This document shows, piece by piece, positions 8,603 to 18,612 of a stretch of 64,000 bases of DNA (its first letter is position 1; the number at the start of each line of letters is the position of its first letter). The notes under the pieces were generated by a model. That model saw nothing but the letters and a program-made list of their open reading frames with translations. It searched no databases and was not told the DNA's origin. This stretch comes from Flavobacteriales bacterium. Its GTDB lineage: Bacteria > Bacteroidota > Bacteroidia > Flavobacteriales > Flavobacteriaceae. Location of the stretch: NCBI GenBank assembly GCA_020635875.1, contig JACJYY010000005.1, forward strand, positions 62,001 to 126,000, in the 5' to 3' direction. The position numbers and the translations under genes are program-made.

Positions 8603-10711
8603 ATGTCTTTCAGGTATTTAATTATAATATTATCTATTTCTCTATTTGTCTCTTGTGTACAAAACAAAGAAGCGACACTATCTGAAACACAGTCTCAACA
8701 AACAAACCATCTCATAAATGAGAATAGTCCTTATTTATTACAACATGCTCATAACCCTGTAAACTGGTATCCCTGGGGAGTAAAAGCCTTAAACAAAGCT
8801 AAAAAAGAGAACAAACCAATCATTATTAGTATTGGGTATTCGGCATGCCATTGGTGTCATATAATGGAACAAGAGAGTTTTGAAAAACAAGAGGTCGCTC
8901 AATTTATGAACACAAATTTCATAGCCATCAAAGTAGATCGTGAAGAACGACCTGATATTGACAAAATATATTTAGAGGCTGTTCAATTAATTTCAGGAAA
9001 TGGGGGCTGGCCTTTAAACTGTATTGCATTGCCTGATGGACGACCTGTCTATGGGGGAACTTATTTTACAACTGACCAATGGCTAAAAGTGCTACAGGAA
9101 ACTTTAGATTTTATCAACCAACACCCTGACAAAGCAGAAAACCAAGCTCAATCCCTTCTAAAAAAAATACAGCCTACCATAACAATTACCAGTAAAACTA
9201 AAAACTCAGTATATTCAACAGAAGACTTAAATACCGTTTTTGACAATTGGAAAAACGATTTAGACTTTATCCATGGTGGTTATCGAGGAGGCGCAAAATT
9301 CCCGATGCCAATTGGCTATCAATATTTATTGAACTACCATTATCTCACAAAAAACCAAGACGCTCTAAAAGCAACAGAAACAACCCTAAACAAATTAGCT
9401 AACGGAGGAATTTACGATCAAATAGGTGGTGGGTTTTCTAGATATGCCACAGACCAATTATGGAGAATCCCCCATTTTGAAAAAATGTTATACGACAACG
9501 CACAACTCGTAAGTCTTTACACACAAGCCTACCAACATACTCAAAATGAGAATTACAAAATAACAGCAGAAGAAACCTTACGGTTTATAAAAAGAAAACT
9601 AACCTCTCCCGAAGGAAATTTTTACTCTTCAATAAACGCGGACAGTGAAAGTGAAGAGGGAAAGTATTATACTTGGACCCAACAAGAAATAATACAATTA
9701 CTAGGAAATGACGCCCCTTTACTTATTGACTATTACAATATAAAACCAAAAGTAAATTGGACCAATAATAAAAATATATTGTACCAATCAATCGATACAA
9801 AAAAGATGCAACAAAAATATAATATTGACCTTCCTAACTTACGTCAAAAGATCAAAGTTTTAAATGCAAAACTTTTAAAAGAAAGGCAAAAAAGAGTGCC
9901 TCCAAGTATCGATAATAAAACAATCACTACATGGAATGCTTTAATGCTTATAGCTTACATTGATGCTTATACTGTTTTTGATAAAAAAGAATACTTAGAT
10001 ACTGCACTAAAAAATGCTCATTTCATCAATACAAAGCTTAGTACATCTAACAATAGACTATATAGGAATTACAAAAACAACAAAGCTTCAATTAATGGTT
10101 TTCTGGATGATTATGCCTTTACTATTAAAGCTTTTATTGCCGTATATCAAGCAACTTTTGATGAACAATGGCTACTAAAAGCGAAACAATTAGCTGATTA
10201 CACAATACAACATTTTTATGACACCTCTACTGGGCTATTTTTTTATACATCAGATATTGACAACAAATTAATCACACGAACTATCGAAATAACTGATGAT
10301 GTAATCCCTTCATCAAACTCAGAAATGGCCAAGAATTTATATTTATTAGGAAGCTACTTTTACAATGAACAATACATCTCCAAATCAAAAACAATGCTCA
10401 ATAACGTAAAAGGAAAAGCACTAAAAGGAGGAGTTTATTATGCTAACTGGGACATTTTGATGAGCTGGTTTGCAAAACCGCCTCATCTCATCGTTATAAT
10501 AGGCGATGATTTTGAAAAAAAACAAAATGAATTTAATCCAATATATTTACCAAATACTTTATTTGCAGGAGGTAAAATAGAAGGAAAAATTCCAATATTA
10601 GAGGGAAAATTAGTCGAAGGGCAAACTACCATTTATGTTTGTCAAGATAAAACATGTAAGCGCCCTGTAACTACAACTAATGAAGCACTAAAACAAATTA
10701 AGCAAGACTAA
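8603..10711 (+). CDS. DUF255/YyaL-type thioredoxin-domain lipoprotein
   Basis: A 702-residue lipoprotein (signal [13 protein letters not shown]). It continues with the DUF255 thioredoxin-like domain: [19 protein letters not shown], then [19 protein letters not shown] with the CHWC redox motif. A long alpha/alpha-barrel region follows ([38 protein letters not shown]), as in YyaL and mammalian SPATA20. Most family members are cytoplasmic; the lipoprotein signal here places it in the periplasm or outer membrane. It is 12 bp upstream of an SCO-family gene, so a role in redox or metal-centre maturation of periplasmic enzymes is plausible, but this is inference. The FNR-type site 78 bp upstream suggests co-expression with denitrification genes. 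Confidence 0.88.
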   Translation: MSFRYLIIILSISLFVSCVQNKEATLSETQSQQTNHLINENSPYLLQHAHNPVNWYPWGVKALNKAKKENKPIIISIGYSACHWCHIMEQESFEKQEVAQFMNTNFIAIKVDREERPDIDKIYLEAVQLISGNGGWPLNCIALPDGRPVYGGTYFTTDQWLKVLQETLDFINQHPDKAENQAQSLLKKIQPTITITSKTKNSVYSTEDLNTVFDNWKNDLDFIHGGYRGGAKFPMPIGYQYLLNYHYLTKNQDALKATETTLNKLANGGIYDQIGGGFSRYATDQLWRIPHFEKMLYDNAQLVSLYTQAYQHTQNENYKITAEETLRFIKRKLTSPEGNFYSSINADSESEEGKYYTWTQQEIIQLLGNDAPLLIDYYNIKPKVNWTNNKNILYQSIDTKKMQQKYNIDLPNLRQKIKVLNAKLLKERQKRVPPSIDNKTITTWNALMLIAYIDAYTVFDKKEYLDTALKNAHFINTKLSTSNNRLYRNYKNNKASINGFLDDYAFTIKAFIAVYQATFDEQWLLKAKQLADYTIQHFYDTSTGLFFYTSDIDNKLITRTIEITDDVIPSSNSEMAKNLYLLGSYFYNEQYISKSKTMLNNVKGKALKGGVYYANWDILMSWFAKPPHLIVIIGDDFEKKQNEFNPIYLPNTLFAGGKIEGKIPILEGKLVEGQTTIYVCQDKTCKRPVTTTNEALKQIKQD

Positions 10712-10723
10712 ACAATAAAAATT

Positions 10724-11452
10724 ATGAATAATTTACTTTTAAAATTAAGCCCCCTACTACTACTCGTGGTATTCAACTTCTCACTTACGTCTTGCAAAAA
10801 AGAAAAAAAAGACAGCACCTTAGAAATCGTAAAAGGATCTTATGTCTGTCCGATGAATTGTCCAAAAAGCAAAAAAGACCAACCAGGCGACTGTCACGTT
10901 TGCAAAATGCAATTGGTCAAAGAAGTCGAAGTCGAAGAAATGAAAACTAAAAAAGAACACTCCACTACTTCGGTATATAAATTAGATGCTGAATGGATCG
11001 ATCAAAACAATAAAAAACATCAATTATCCGATTATAAAGGCAAACTACAATTAACCACCATGATTTTTACTAATTGTGATTATGCCTGTCCTAACTTGAT
11101 TGGAGACCTACAAAATATTGAAGACGCTTTATCTCCTGAAGCAAAAAGTAATTTAAATTACTTACTCGTTACTATTGACCCAGAAAATGACACTCCTGAA
11201 AAACTAAATAAATATGCCAATCAATTTGAATTGGATAGCGAAAAATGGACTTTTTTAACAGGAAGTACAGACAACACCTATCAATATTCTAAATTATTGG
11301 GAATTGGATACAAAAAATTTGAAAATGGCATGTACGGACATTCTAATATCTTAAGCTTGTTAAATAAGGATGGAGAAATCGTTTATCAAATCGAAGGAAT
11401 TCACGCCGACCGCACCGAGATCGTTAAAATAATCGAGAATCTTTCTAAATAA
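10724..11452 (+). CDS. SCO1/SenC copper chaperone with N-terminal heavy-metal-binding motif
   Basis: The 242-residue protein is a probable lipoprotein (FSLTSCKK). Residues about 37-65 form a heavy-metal-binding domain (YVCPMNCP, then GDCHVCKMQLV) like that found on copper exporters. The rest is an SCO thioredoxin fold with the CxxxC copper site TNCDYACPNLIGD and the distal His in GHSNILSLL. SCO proteins deliver copper to CuA-type sites or act as thiol reductases. The gene follows the DUF255 gene by 12 bp. With the second SCO gene at 28378 it may serve copper loading of NirK or an oxidase. The target is inferred. Confidence 0.92.
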   Translation: MNNLLLKLSPLLLLVVFNFSLTSCKKEKKDSTLEIVKGSYVCPMNCPKSKKDQPGDCHVCKMQLVKEVEVEEMKTKKEHSTTSVYKLDAEWIDQNNKKHQLSDYKGKLQLTTMIFTNCDYACPNLIGDLQNIEDALSPEAKSNLNYLLVTIDPENDTPEKLNKYANQFELDSEKWTFLTGSTDNTYQYSKLLGIGYKKFENGMYGHSNILSLLNKDGEIVYQIEGIHADRTEIVKIIENLSK

Positions 11453-11478
11453 GACAAAATTATCCTATTATTTTCATT

Positions 11479-11525
11479 AATATGACAAATGTCATATTAA
11501 TACCTGTTGATTATCCCTAAAATTG
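11479..11525 (+). promoter_or_regulatory. Promoter of first Nap-like operon with FNR/Dnr-type operator
   Basis: AATATGAC-AAAT-GTCATATT (11479-11498) is a palindrome with 8-bp arms, the best conserved of the five sites. A one-mismatch -7 box TAAAATTG (11518-11525) is centred exactly 33 bp from the palindrome centre. It lies 40-85 bp upstream of the molybdoenzyme gene. Confidence 0.7.
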
Positions 11526-11564
11526 TTATACAAGGTCTATACTTAACCTAAACTACACTATTTT

Positions 11565-14255
11565 ATGAAAGGAAATAAAATGGGGGATAAAGCAATTTCT
11601 TCAAAGGAAGAATTGAGAAGCCCCGAAAGAAGAGATTTTTTAAAATCTTCTGCAGCAATCGGAACTTCTGTAGCAGCAATCAGCATGCTATCAGGTAAAG
11701 CGCAAGCGCAAGAACCACGTCAATCAACAGAACAAGAAGAATACGAGTTGACCTATGATGGCAACCAAGTAAAAGGAGACATCCTTGCACAATGTCCCTA
11801 TTGTGGTGTAGGTTGTGGTACTATAATAAAAACAGACAAAAAAGGAAAAATATCAAGTGTAATCCCTGACCCAAAACACCCTACAAACAAAGGACTACAA
11901 TGTATCAAAGGACTGGCTTCTGCTGAGGCAATCTATGTAGATAGGCTAACAGTACCGTTGATTCGTAAAGATATGTCTGACCCAACAAAAGACTATGTTT
12001 CTAAAACAAAAGGGAGTTTTGATCGTTCCTTATTTAGAGAAGCAACTTGGGAAGAAGCAGAAGAATTGATTGTTGAAAAAACTGTTGAAATCATAAAACA
12101 CAAAGGTGGTAATGCTATTGGTCTTTATGGCTCCGGGCAGCTTTCAGTTGAAGGACAATACCTTGAAAATATGTTAATGAAAGGAGTTATAGGGTCTAAC
12201 ACAATCGAAGCAAACGCTCGTATGTGTATGACTTCTTCTGTAACGGGATATTTCAAATCTCTAGGTTCGGATACACCTCCAACTTGTTATGATGACATTG
12301 AAATGTCAGATATGATTACCTGTTGGGGACACAACTCAAGAGGTTCGCACCCCATTTTATATTGGAGAATTGCCGATCATAAAAAAGCAAAAAACATCCC
12401 TACATTATGTGTGGATCCGCGTAGAACAGGAACCGTACAGGGACTAGAAGAGATTAACCCTAATAACTCATACCACTTTCAAACCTTAAACGGAGATATT
12501 TCGATACATAACGCTATTGCTTATGCTATTTTAGAGAAACACGAAGAGGCGGTAGATTATGATTTACTAAAGAAAAGTGTTTCTGGTTGGGAAGATTACA
12601 TCGAAAAAGTAAAAGCTGGATTTAATCCAAAAGATGTGGAACACATGACGATGATTCCTGCCGACGAAATTTATAAAATTGCCGAACAATGGGCAAAAGC
12701 TTCTATTAAAGGTAAAAAAGCCGGGAAAGGTGGCGTATTATCTATCTGGGGAATTGGTTACAACCAACACATCCACGGGCAACACAATACGATGAGCTTA
12801 GTTAATCTTATGGTATTGACGGGTAATATCGGTCGTCCGGGTTGTGGTCCTCACTCTCAAACAGGTCAGCCTAATGCTATGGGAGAACGTTTTACCGGAG
12901 GATTAACGGGTCGATTACCTTTTAATATCGGAATGGACGATGAAAAACATAGAGCACAAATGGCAAAAGCTTGGGGTGTTCCAAAATCAAGATTAGACCA
13001 AGTAGCAGGCATGCAAAACAGAGGAATGGCTATTGGTATGATGGAACGCGCAATTAAAAAAGAAGTGGATGCCATGTTCTTAATCTATGCGACTCATATC
13101 GATTTACCAGACAGCCATAATTTAGTGCGACCTGCATTAACTAGAATGTTTACTGTCGCTCAAGAAATCTATACACAAGCACCTAATAACTTATATGCAG
13201 ATGTTATTTTACCTGCAGCCACTTGGGGAGAATGGGTTGGAGGAACTTATATCCAATCAGAAAGAAGAATATATGTTTGTGACGGAACAGCAAATCCAAT
13301 TAAAGGAACACGTCCCGATATGGATATGGTAATTGACAAAATCAAAATGTTGGCTCCTAAATTAGGACTTGATGCAAGCAAAATTGTCCCTTACGAAAGA
13401 AAAGAAAATGGATTTTATGACCCAGAAGAAGTATTCCGTGATATGATTAAAGCCTCTAAAGGTACGGATGCAGATTTAACTGGAATCTTAGAGGTAGAAA
13501 AAGAAACAGGAAAATCACCATACCAACAAATTAGGGATCTAAGAGGAATCCAATGGCCAGCTCCAACAGCAGAAATTGCTAAAAAAGGAGGAACAAAACG
13601 AAGATATCTTGGTCAAGAAAATGATGAAGTGAAATGGGCAGACAAGCCTTATGGAGACTTCCGTCACAAAGATGGAAAGATGCACATGCACTTCTGTAAC
13701 CAAGATTATTCTAAACGTCAAGAAATCACAGACGAATTGATGAAATTTGGCGCTAAAGGACATGAAGATTTCTTTGCTATTGACAATATGGACTTGTTGA
13801 AACAAGCACGAGATATGGCATTAACTCCTGAATTACCAAACGAAGAATATCCAATGTGGTTAGGATTAGGTGTCGTTTACGAACACTTTCATACTGCTAA
13901 AACGATTCGTAGTGGTACCACACGTAAATTAGTCCCTGAGATGTATGTAGAAATGCACAAAGATGACGCAGCTAGTTTTGGACTTGCTGATGGAGACTGG
14001 GCTGAAATTACTACACGCAGAGGATCTTATCAAGCTCGTGTATCTATAGGACTTGACTCCACAGTTAAACCCGCTAGAAATACGGTGCCTAAAGGATATA
14101 TGTTTAGCCCTTGGAATTTATCAGTAGCTGATTCAGCTGATCCAAAGAAAAATAAGTGGTTAGCAAACGGAGTCTCAAGTAGAGCTTTCGACCCTGTTTC
14201 GGGCCAGGTAGATTTCAAAAAATTAGCGGCTAAGATTAAAAAAATCAACTCTTAA
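11565..14255 (+). CDS. Divergent NapA/NasA-family molybdopterin oxidoreductase, Tat-exported
   Basis: The 896-residue protein has a Tat signal (ERRDFLKSSA at 21-30), a [4Fe-4S] site Cys77, 80, 84 and 113 with the conserved CIKG lysine, and a predicted Mo-ligand Cys221 in EANARMCMTSS. Mo-bisMGD domains follow, ending in TTRRGSYQARV. It is clearly related to NapA (19527) but longer and different at substrate-pocket positions: where NapA has NNMAEMHP it has HNSRGSHP, and SMTRR is replaced by TIRSGTTRK. Parts such as TGQPNAMGERFTGGL resemble assimilatory NasA. The export signal and the diheme cytochrome gene 5 bp downstream point to a respiratory role. Nitrate is the likeliest substrate, but another oxyanion cannot be excluded. 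Confidence 0.88.
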   Translation: MKGNKMGDKAISSKEELRSPERRDFLKSSAAIGTSVAAISMLSGKAQAQEPRQSTEQEEYELTYDGNQVKGDILAQCPYCGVGCGTIIKTDKKGKISSVIPDPKHPTNKGLQCIKGLASAEAIYVDRLTVPLIRKDMSDPTKDYVSKTKGSFDRSLFREATWEEAEELIVEKTVEIIKHKGGNAIGLYGSGQLSVEGQYLENMLMKGVIGSNTIEANARMCMTSSVTGYFKSLGSDTPPTCYDDIEMSDMITCWGHNSRGSHPILYWRIADHKKAKNIPTLCVDPRRTGTVQGLEEINPNNSYHFQTLNGDISIHNAIAYAILEKHEEAVDYDLLKKSVSGWEDYIEKVKAGFNPKDVEHMTMIPADEIYKIAEQWAKASIKGKKAGKGGVLSIWGIGYNQHIHGQHNTMSLVNLMVLTGNIGRPGCGPHSQTGQPNAMGERFTGGLTGRLPFNIGMDDEKHRAQMAKAWGVPKSRLDQVAGMQNRGMAIGMMERAIKKEVDAMFLIYATHIDLPDSHNLVRPALTRMFTVAQEIYTQAPNNLYADVILPAATWGEWVGGTYIQSERRIYVCDGTANPIKGTRPDMDMVIDKIKMLAPKLGLDASKIVPYERKENGFYDPEEVFRDMIKASKGTDADLTGILEVEKETGKSPYQQIRDLRGIQWPAPTAEIAKKGGTKRRYLGQENDEVKWADKPYGDFRHKDGKMHMHFCNQDYSKRQEITDELMKFGAKGHEDFFAIDNMDLLKQARDMALTPELPNEEYPMWLGLGVVYEHFHTAKTIRSGTTRKLVPEMYVEMHKDDAASFGLADGDWAEITTRRGSYQARVSIGLDSTVKPARNTVPKGYMFSPWNLSVADSADPKKNKWLANGVSSRAFDPVSGQVDFKKLAAKIKKINS

Positions 14256-14260
14256 AAACT

Positions 14261-14956
14261 ATGAAAATGTTAAATAAACACCTATCATTTATCGTTGTTG
14301 TTGCTTTAGGTCTATTAATCACCAGTTGTGGTAAAGATAAAAGTCGAGAAAGTTACAACTTGGTCGCTAGAAAATTAATAACTGGCGACGTTACCAAAGG
14401 AGAAGAAATATTTAAAACTAACTGCACTGCTTGTCATCAAGCAGACGGAAAAGGAAAGGCTGGATTTGCTCCTAATATTAACAATATTGATTTTTTGTCT
14501 ATTGCTGATGACGAATTAGTAAAACAGTTTATATTAGAAGGAAGAGCAGGAACGGCTATGACAGCGTATAAAAATATGCCTCATGTCGCTGATAATATCA
14601 ATGACTTAGTCGCTTATATCCGTTCTTGGGAAAAAAACTACGAATTGATGGAACCTGTTAGTTTAAATCATGAATGGAAAAGTAATGGTAATGCCGCTAA
14701 CGGCAAAGAGCTATTTAAAGAATTCTGTGCGTATTGCCATGGAAAACACGGTGAAGGTTATTCATCAGGAGGAGCTGGTACAGGAATCGGAAACCCAAAT
14801 TTCTTACGCCTTGTTCCTGACGACTATATCAAACAAACATTAATCATCGGTAGAAATGGAACTGCCATGAAGTCTTTTGCTGGAGCAAAAGGTGTAGCTC
14901 ACCTTACAGATAGTGATATGAATGATATTATTTCCTACCTTAGAGGATTAGAATAG
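14261..14956 (+). CDS. Diheme cytochrome c lipoprotein, partner of the divergent NapA-like enzyme
   Basis: The 231-residue protein has a lipoprotein signal (GLLITSCGK) and two class I cytochrome c domains in tandem. The first has CTACH and the second CAYCH, each followed by a Met (GTAMTAYKNMPH, GTAMKSFAGAKG) that may be the axial ligand. It starts 5 bp after the molybdoenzyme stop codon, so the two are surely co-expressed. It probably carries electrons between the Fe-S/quinol proteins encoded next and the molybdoenzyme, in the place NapB holds for NapA. A second possible start lies two codons downstream (14267). Confidence 0.9.
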   Translation: MKMLNKHLSFIVVVALGLLITSCGKDKSRESYNLVARKLITGDVTKGEEIFKTNCTACHQADGKGKAGFAPNINNIDFLSIADDELVKQFILEGRAGTAMTAYKNMPHVADNINDLVAYIRSWEKNYELMEPVSLNHEWKSNGNAANGKELFKEFCAYCHGKHGEGYSSGGAGTGIGNPNFLRLVPDDYIKQTLIIGRNGTAMKSFAGAKGVAHLTDSDMNDIISYLRGLE

Positions 14957-14972
14957 AACTCAATCACTCTAA

Positions 14973-15560
14973 ATGAATAGAAGAAGGTTTATGATAGCGT
15001 TGCTTTCTGGTATTCTTTTTTTAACCCCTGTTATTTTTTTGGGGTTCAGAAAAAGGATTAACCGCAGGAAGCAACGCTTTTTACGTCCTCCAGGAGCACT
15101 GACCGAAGAAGATTTCAAAAAACAATGCATTGGTTGCTTCAAGTGTGCTACTGCCTGTCCTAATGATTGTATCGAAATGGCTGGGTTTGAGTACGGAGAA
15201 GACAACGTGCACACCCCTGTAATCAATCCCAGAAATAGGGGTTGCATTCAGTGTATGCGATGTACTCAAGTATGTCCTACAGGAGCCTTACAGGAAATTA
15301 GCAACAATGAAAAAGACATCTTAGAAAACTCTAAGATGGGGTTAGCTGTGGTTGACGAAAGTCTTTGTTTTTCTTATTTCGGAAGAACTTGTGGGGTTTG
15401 CTATCGTGCCTGCCCATATCCTGGAAAAGCATTAACTGTTGGGCTTTTTGAGCAGCCCACTGTAAATCCTGATTTTTGTACAGGATGTGGTTTATGCGAA
15501 CAAGCCTGTATTCATATGCCTCAAGCGATTAGAGTAGTTCCTAACATTGACAAAACATAG
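14973..15560 (+). CDS. napG: NapG-like ferredoxin with four [4Fe-4S] motifs
   Basis: The 195-residue protein has an RRRF-type N terminus with one hydrophobic segment, then RPPGALTEEDFKKQC, as in NapG. The four Cys motifs are CIGCFKCATACP, CIQCMRCTQVCP, a spaced CFSYFGRTCGVCYRACP and CTGCGLCEQAC. NapG with NapH takes electrons from menaquinol to the periplasmic reductase. It follows the diheme cytochrome by 16 bp and precedes napH by 2 bp, so NapGH here lies in the operon of the divergent enzyme, not in that of the classic NapA. Confidence 0.92.
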   Translation: MNRRRFMIALLSGILFLTPVIFLGFRKRINRRKQRFLRPPGALTEEDFKKQCIGCFKCATACPNDCIEMAGFEYGEDNVHTPVINPRNRGCIQCMRCTQVCPTGALQEISNNEKDILENSKMGLAVVDESLCFSYFGRTCGVCYRACPYPGKALTVGLFEQPTVNPDFCTGCGLCEQACIHMPQAIRVVPNIDKT

Positions 15561-15562
15561 CA

Positions 15563-16510
15563 ATGAAAAGAATTCCTAAGATACAAATTCTCCGTGCCTT
15601 AAGTCTATTTTCTGTAATAGCTTTTTTTGTTTTTATTCCATTAAGTAATTGGTACGCCAACTTTAAGATTTCTTACAACAACTCACGACTCGTAGGCCTA
15701 TCTGACGGCAAAACAAACAGCATCATTTACCATGTACTGGACTGGTTCTATAGCTTTTTTGAAGACCCTGTTATTGCAGCCACATCTAACAACGGATCAC
15801 TTTGGGCTTACACTATATTTGGTGTACCCATTTCAGATCCTTTAGGCTTATTAAGTGAAATTATCTCCTCAGTTCATTTCCCAATCAAATATTTTTTAGG
15901 AGGACTAATCCCATACATTCTTGCTATTATTTTAGGTCGCTTTTTTTGTGCTTGGTTATGTCCTATGGTTATTATTAATGCCATATGCAGACCTATTAGA
16001 AAATTACTATTGTATTTTCATGTCCCTTTACTAAATATAAAAATCCCTATTCAAACCAGAGCCATCGTATTCTTTGGAGGATTAATCCTTAGTTACTTTT
16101 TTGGTATGTGGACTTGGCATTTTATACTGCCTTATATATCATTGACACACGAAATATTCTCATTAATAATATTTCAGTCATTAACAATAGGCGCTTACTT
16201 TTTATTAGCCATTATCCTTTTTGAAATTGCAGTAATCCCTGGGCAATTCTGCAAATCAATTTGTCCTACGGGCTATTTACTTTCTGTAATTGGGAAAATT
16301 CGATTTGTACGACTCAAAACAAATTCTGCAAAATGCCCACAAGGCTGTCATAATTGTTATGACGCATGTCCCATCAACTTATATCCTAAAGACAACAAAT
16401 TGAGTAGCTGCCATTTATGCATGAAATGCATCAGCTCTTGCCCTATCAAAAACATTAACATTACTGCTAATCTAAAACACGCTCCCGTTGAAAAAAACAA
16501 AGAGAAATAG
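15563..16510 (+). CDS. napH: NapH-like membrane quinol dehydrogenase
   Basis: The 315-residue integral membrane protein has about four transmembrane segments, cytoplasmic-type CxxxCP motifs (FCAWLCPM, FCKSICPTG) and two C-terminal [4Fe-4S] motifs (CHNCYDACP and CHLCMKCISSCP), as in NapH. It starts 2 bp after napG. NapH is the quinol-oxidising partner of NapG. Its 3' end overlaps the next reading frame by 23 bp, which suggests translational coupling. Confidence 0.9.
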   Translation: MKRIPKIQILRALSLFSVIAFFVFIPLSNWYANFKISYNNSRLVGLSDGKTNSIIYHVLDWFYSFFEDPVIAATSNNGSLWAYTIFGVPISDPLGLLSEIISSVHFPIKYFLGGLIPYILAIILGRFFCAWLCPMVIINAICRPIRKLLLYFHVPLLNIKIPIQTRAIVFFGGLILSYFFGMWTWHFILPYISLTHEIFSLIIFQSLTIGAYFLLAIILFEIAVIPGQFCKSICPTGYLLSVIGKIRFVRLKTNSAKCPQGCHNCYDACPINLYPKDNKLSSCHLCMKCISSCPIKNINITANLKHAPVEKNKEK

Positions 16511-17066
16511 TGCCCGACTATCACTAGTTTTCCTTTTTAGCTTATTCATGGGTATTAATACAGTAAGCTCCCATCACTACAAAGGACTACCTCACTATAA
16601 TTATTTTGACAATTACCCACAAGTACCCATATTTGAATACATACAAGAAGACAAAGACTACACAATATTTGCAACCATTTATAATTTTCAAGGACTCACC
16701 TTGGATATGGTAGATTCACCCGATGATGTTCGCTTTTACATCTATATTTATGATTTAAAAACGGATAAATCTTATGTAGGCGAAGCTGCTTTTTACATCT
16801 ATTCACACGATAAATTAGTCAAACGATTTATCAACATGAAACAGGAAGAGGAACGGATATTTAATATCAAAGCTGCTATTAAAGAGCAGGACAACCTTAT
16901 ATTAGAAACTGTTTTTGTTAGCCCAGAAGGAAAAACAGTAGCTATCAAAATGCCCATTGAAATCACCAATTCCTTTTTTGATAAATACGGGTTATATATC
17001 CTTATCGCACTATTTTTTATAGCTGTAGGAGTGATTAAAAAAATATCTGATCGAAAACATGCGTAG
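16488..17066 (+). CDS. Unknown membrane-anchored periplasmic protein of the Nap-like operon
   Basis: A 192-residue protein beginning with TTG inside the end of napH and overlapping the next gene by 8 bp. It has an N-terminal signal (LSLVFLFSLFMGI), a periplasmic beta-rich domain starting with SSHHYKGLPHYNYFDNYPQ, and one C-terminal transmembrane helix (YGLYILIALFFIAVGVI). The His/Tyr-rich start after the signal could bind a metal or heme, but no known cofactor motif is present. I do not recognise the family. Its fixed place between two Fe-S membrane proteins suggests it belongs to the quinol-oxidising complex. Confidence 0.75.
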   Translation: MKKTKRNSARLSLVFLFSLFMGINTVSSHHYKGLPHYNYFDNYPQVPIFEYIQEDKDYTIFATIYNFQGLTLDMVDSPDDVRFYIYIYDLKTDKSYVGEAAFYIYSHDKLVKRFINMKQEEERIFNIKAAIKEQDNLILETVFVSPEGKTVAIKMPIEITNSFFDKYGLYILIALFFIAVGVIKKISDRKHA

Positions 17067-18612
17067 CGTTTTATTGCAATTAGACACAGCCCGATGGTGT
17101 CTTCCTTCGTCATCCGAAAACATCAAGTATGCTGGTATTGAGCAGTTTATTCTTATTTTATTTTTTGTAGTTATCGGTTTTTTATTTTACAGAAAAACAA
17201 TACTGAAAAATACTTTTCCTAAAATATCATCTAAACGAATTGATCTTTTACAAAATCGTTACCTAAAACAACTCGTGCACTGGAAGTATTTTTCCTTTTC
17301 GATTCGGTTGTTGTCTGGTTTATTATTTGTTTTTGTATTAATCACAGGTATATATGGCCGAAAATACACCAGCTTAGCCGCTGGATTCACTTGGTTGTTT
17401 TGGTGGACTTTGTTAATCTTTTTTGTAGCTTTTTTTGGAAAGATTTTTTGCATGGTATGCCCATGGGATTTTTTCGCTAATTTATTTGAGTTTGGGTGGT
17501 TGCATAAAACTAAAAAGAAAACACTGAGCCTTAACCTAAAATTTCCTAAAATATTTTCTAATATCTATCCTGCCATATTCTTTTTTATTATCCTAACTTG
17601 GCTCGAATTAGGCTTTGATATTACGCGAAACTCCTACATGACAGCTATATTAGGATTTTTAATGGTAGGAGGAGCTATATTATTTGCATTACTCTATGAA
17701 AAAAGAGCTTTTTGCAGATACGTTTGTTTGGTTGGTAGAATTAGCGGTCTGTATGCACAAATGTCCCCCATCGAATTACGTAAAATAGACGATACCATTT
17801 GTAAGAACTGTAAAACTAAAGAATGTATCACAGGCACGGACACTACTACACCTTGCCCAACCTCCGAAAAACCATTTTTGTTAACCCAAAATACGTATTG
17901 TACCTTATGTACTGAATGTATTCGTTCCTGTGACAAAAGTAATTTAACGCTCCAATCACGACCTCTGGGTACTGATTTAGCCCAAATCAAAAACAGTAAA
18001 AAAGACGAATCGGTATTAGCGTACACTATACTAATATTGACTTTTTTCCATGGGATTACTATGACCAAACTATGGTATGTTTGGCAAGCTAAACTCATCA
18101 CTGCTTTTGACATAGATCATATTGCATCTTTTACCACTATGATGCTTCTACTCTTAATAGGTGTTTACTCTATTTTGAAAGGAATTGGTGGAATTGTAAG
18201 TAATTTTGTTACAGAAAAAAAAGCCGAATTACATTTGGCATATGTCTTTATACCGATTACGCTCGGCTATCATTTAGGCCACAACTCGATGCACCTTTTT
18301 GTAGAAACCTCTTACCTCGTCCCTATTATTAATGACCCTATGGGCTATGGCTGGGATCTATTTAATTTGTCTCAATACAAACCTAGGCCATTTATCAATC
18401 CAGATGCCTTGCGTTACTTACAACTACTAGTCGTAGCAATTGGTTTTTATTTTTCTGTAAAAGTACTGGGACAACGTGTATTTCAAATCACTAAAAAAGA
18501 AACTTCAAAAAAAATACTATACATCACCTATTATGTTTTGTTATTAGCTTTTGGTACCTTGGCTATTTGGTTCATTTACCAGCCTATGATTATGAAAAGT
18601 GCAGGAATATGA
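17059..18612 (+). CDS. Large NapH/CcoG/NosR-like Fe-S membrane protein
   Basis: The 517-residue protein has about ten membrane segments. In the middle are the double CxxxCP-type elements FCMVCPWDFFA and FCRYVCLVGRISG and two Fe-S motifs: CKNC..C..C, where the last Cys is in TTTPCP, and CTLCTECIRSC. The C-terminal third has paired histidines in membrane helices (ITLGYHLGHNSMHLFVE) that could hold b-type heme. It is longer than NapH (about 290) and recalls the C-terminal half of NosR. It overlaps the unknown gene before it by 8 bp and the napF-like gene after it by an ATGA. It is likely a second quinol/Fe-S conduit; the heme idea is inference. Confidence 0.8.
   Translation: MRSVLLQLDTARWCLPSSSENIKYAGIEQFILILFFVVIGFLFYRKTILKNTFPKISSKRIDLLQNRYLKQLVHWKYFSFSIRLLSGLLFVFVLITGIYGRKYTSLAAGFTWLFWWTLLIFFVAFFGKIFCMVCPWDFFANLFEFGWLHKTKKKTLSLNLKFPKIFSNIYPAIFFFIILTWLELGFDITRNSYMTAILGFLMVGGAILFALLYEKRAFCRYVCLVGRISGLYAQMSPIELRKIDDTICKNCKTKECITGTDTTTPCPTSEKPFLLTQNTYCTLCTECIRSCDKSNLTLQSRPLGTDLAQIKNSKKDESVLAYTILILTFFHGITMTKLWYVWQAKLITAFDIDHIASFTTMMLLLLIGVYSILKGIGGIVSNFVTEKKAELHLAYVFIPITLGYHLGHNSMHLFVETSYLVPIINDPMGYGWDLFNLSQYKPRPFINPDALRYLQLLVVAIGFYFSVKVLGQRVFQITKKETSKKILYITYYVLLLAFGTLAIWFIYQPMIMKSAGI

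Noticed and set aside
13539..13805. Minus-strand reading frames inside the molybdoenzyme genes (also 20778-21360 and 21868-22481)
   Set aside because: They are antisense to genes with clear family motifs, have no motifs of their own and arise from codon bias.
11565..14255. Arsenite oxidase or formate dehydrogenase as identity of the first molybdoenzyme
   Set aside because: The Mo ligand is Cys, not Sec, the Fe-S spacing and C-terminal motifs follow NapA/NasA, and there is no Rieske partner (arsenite oxidase) or formate dehydrogenase accessory gene.
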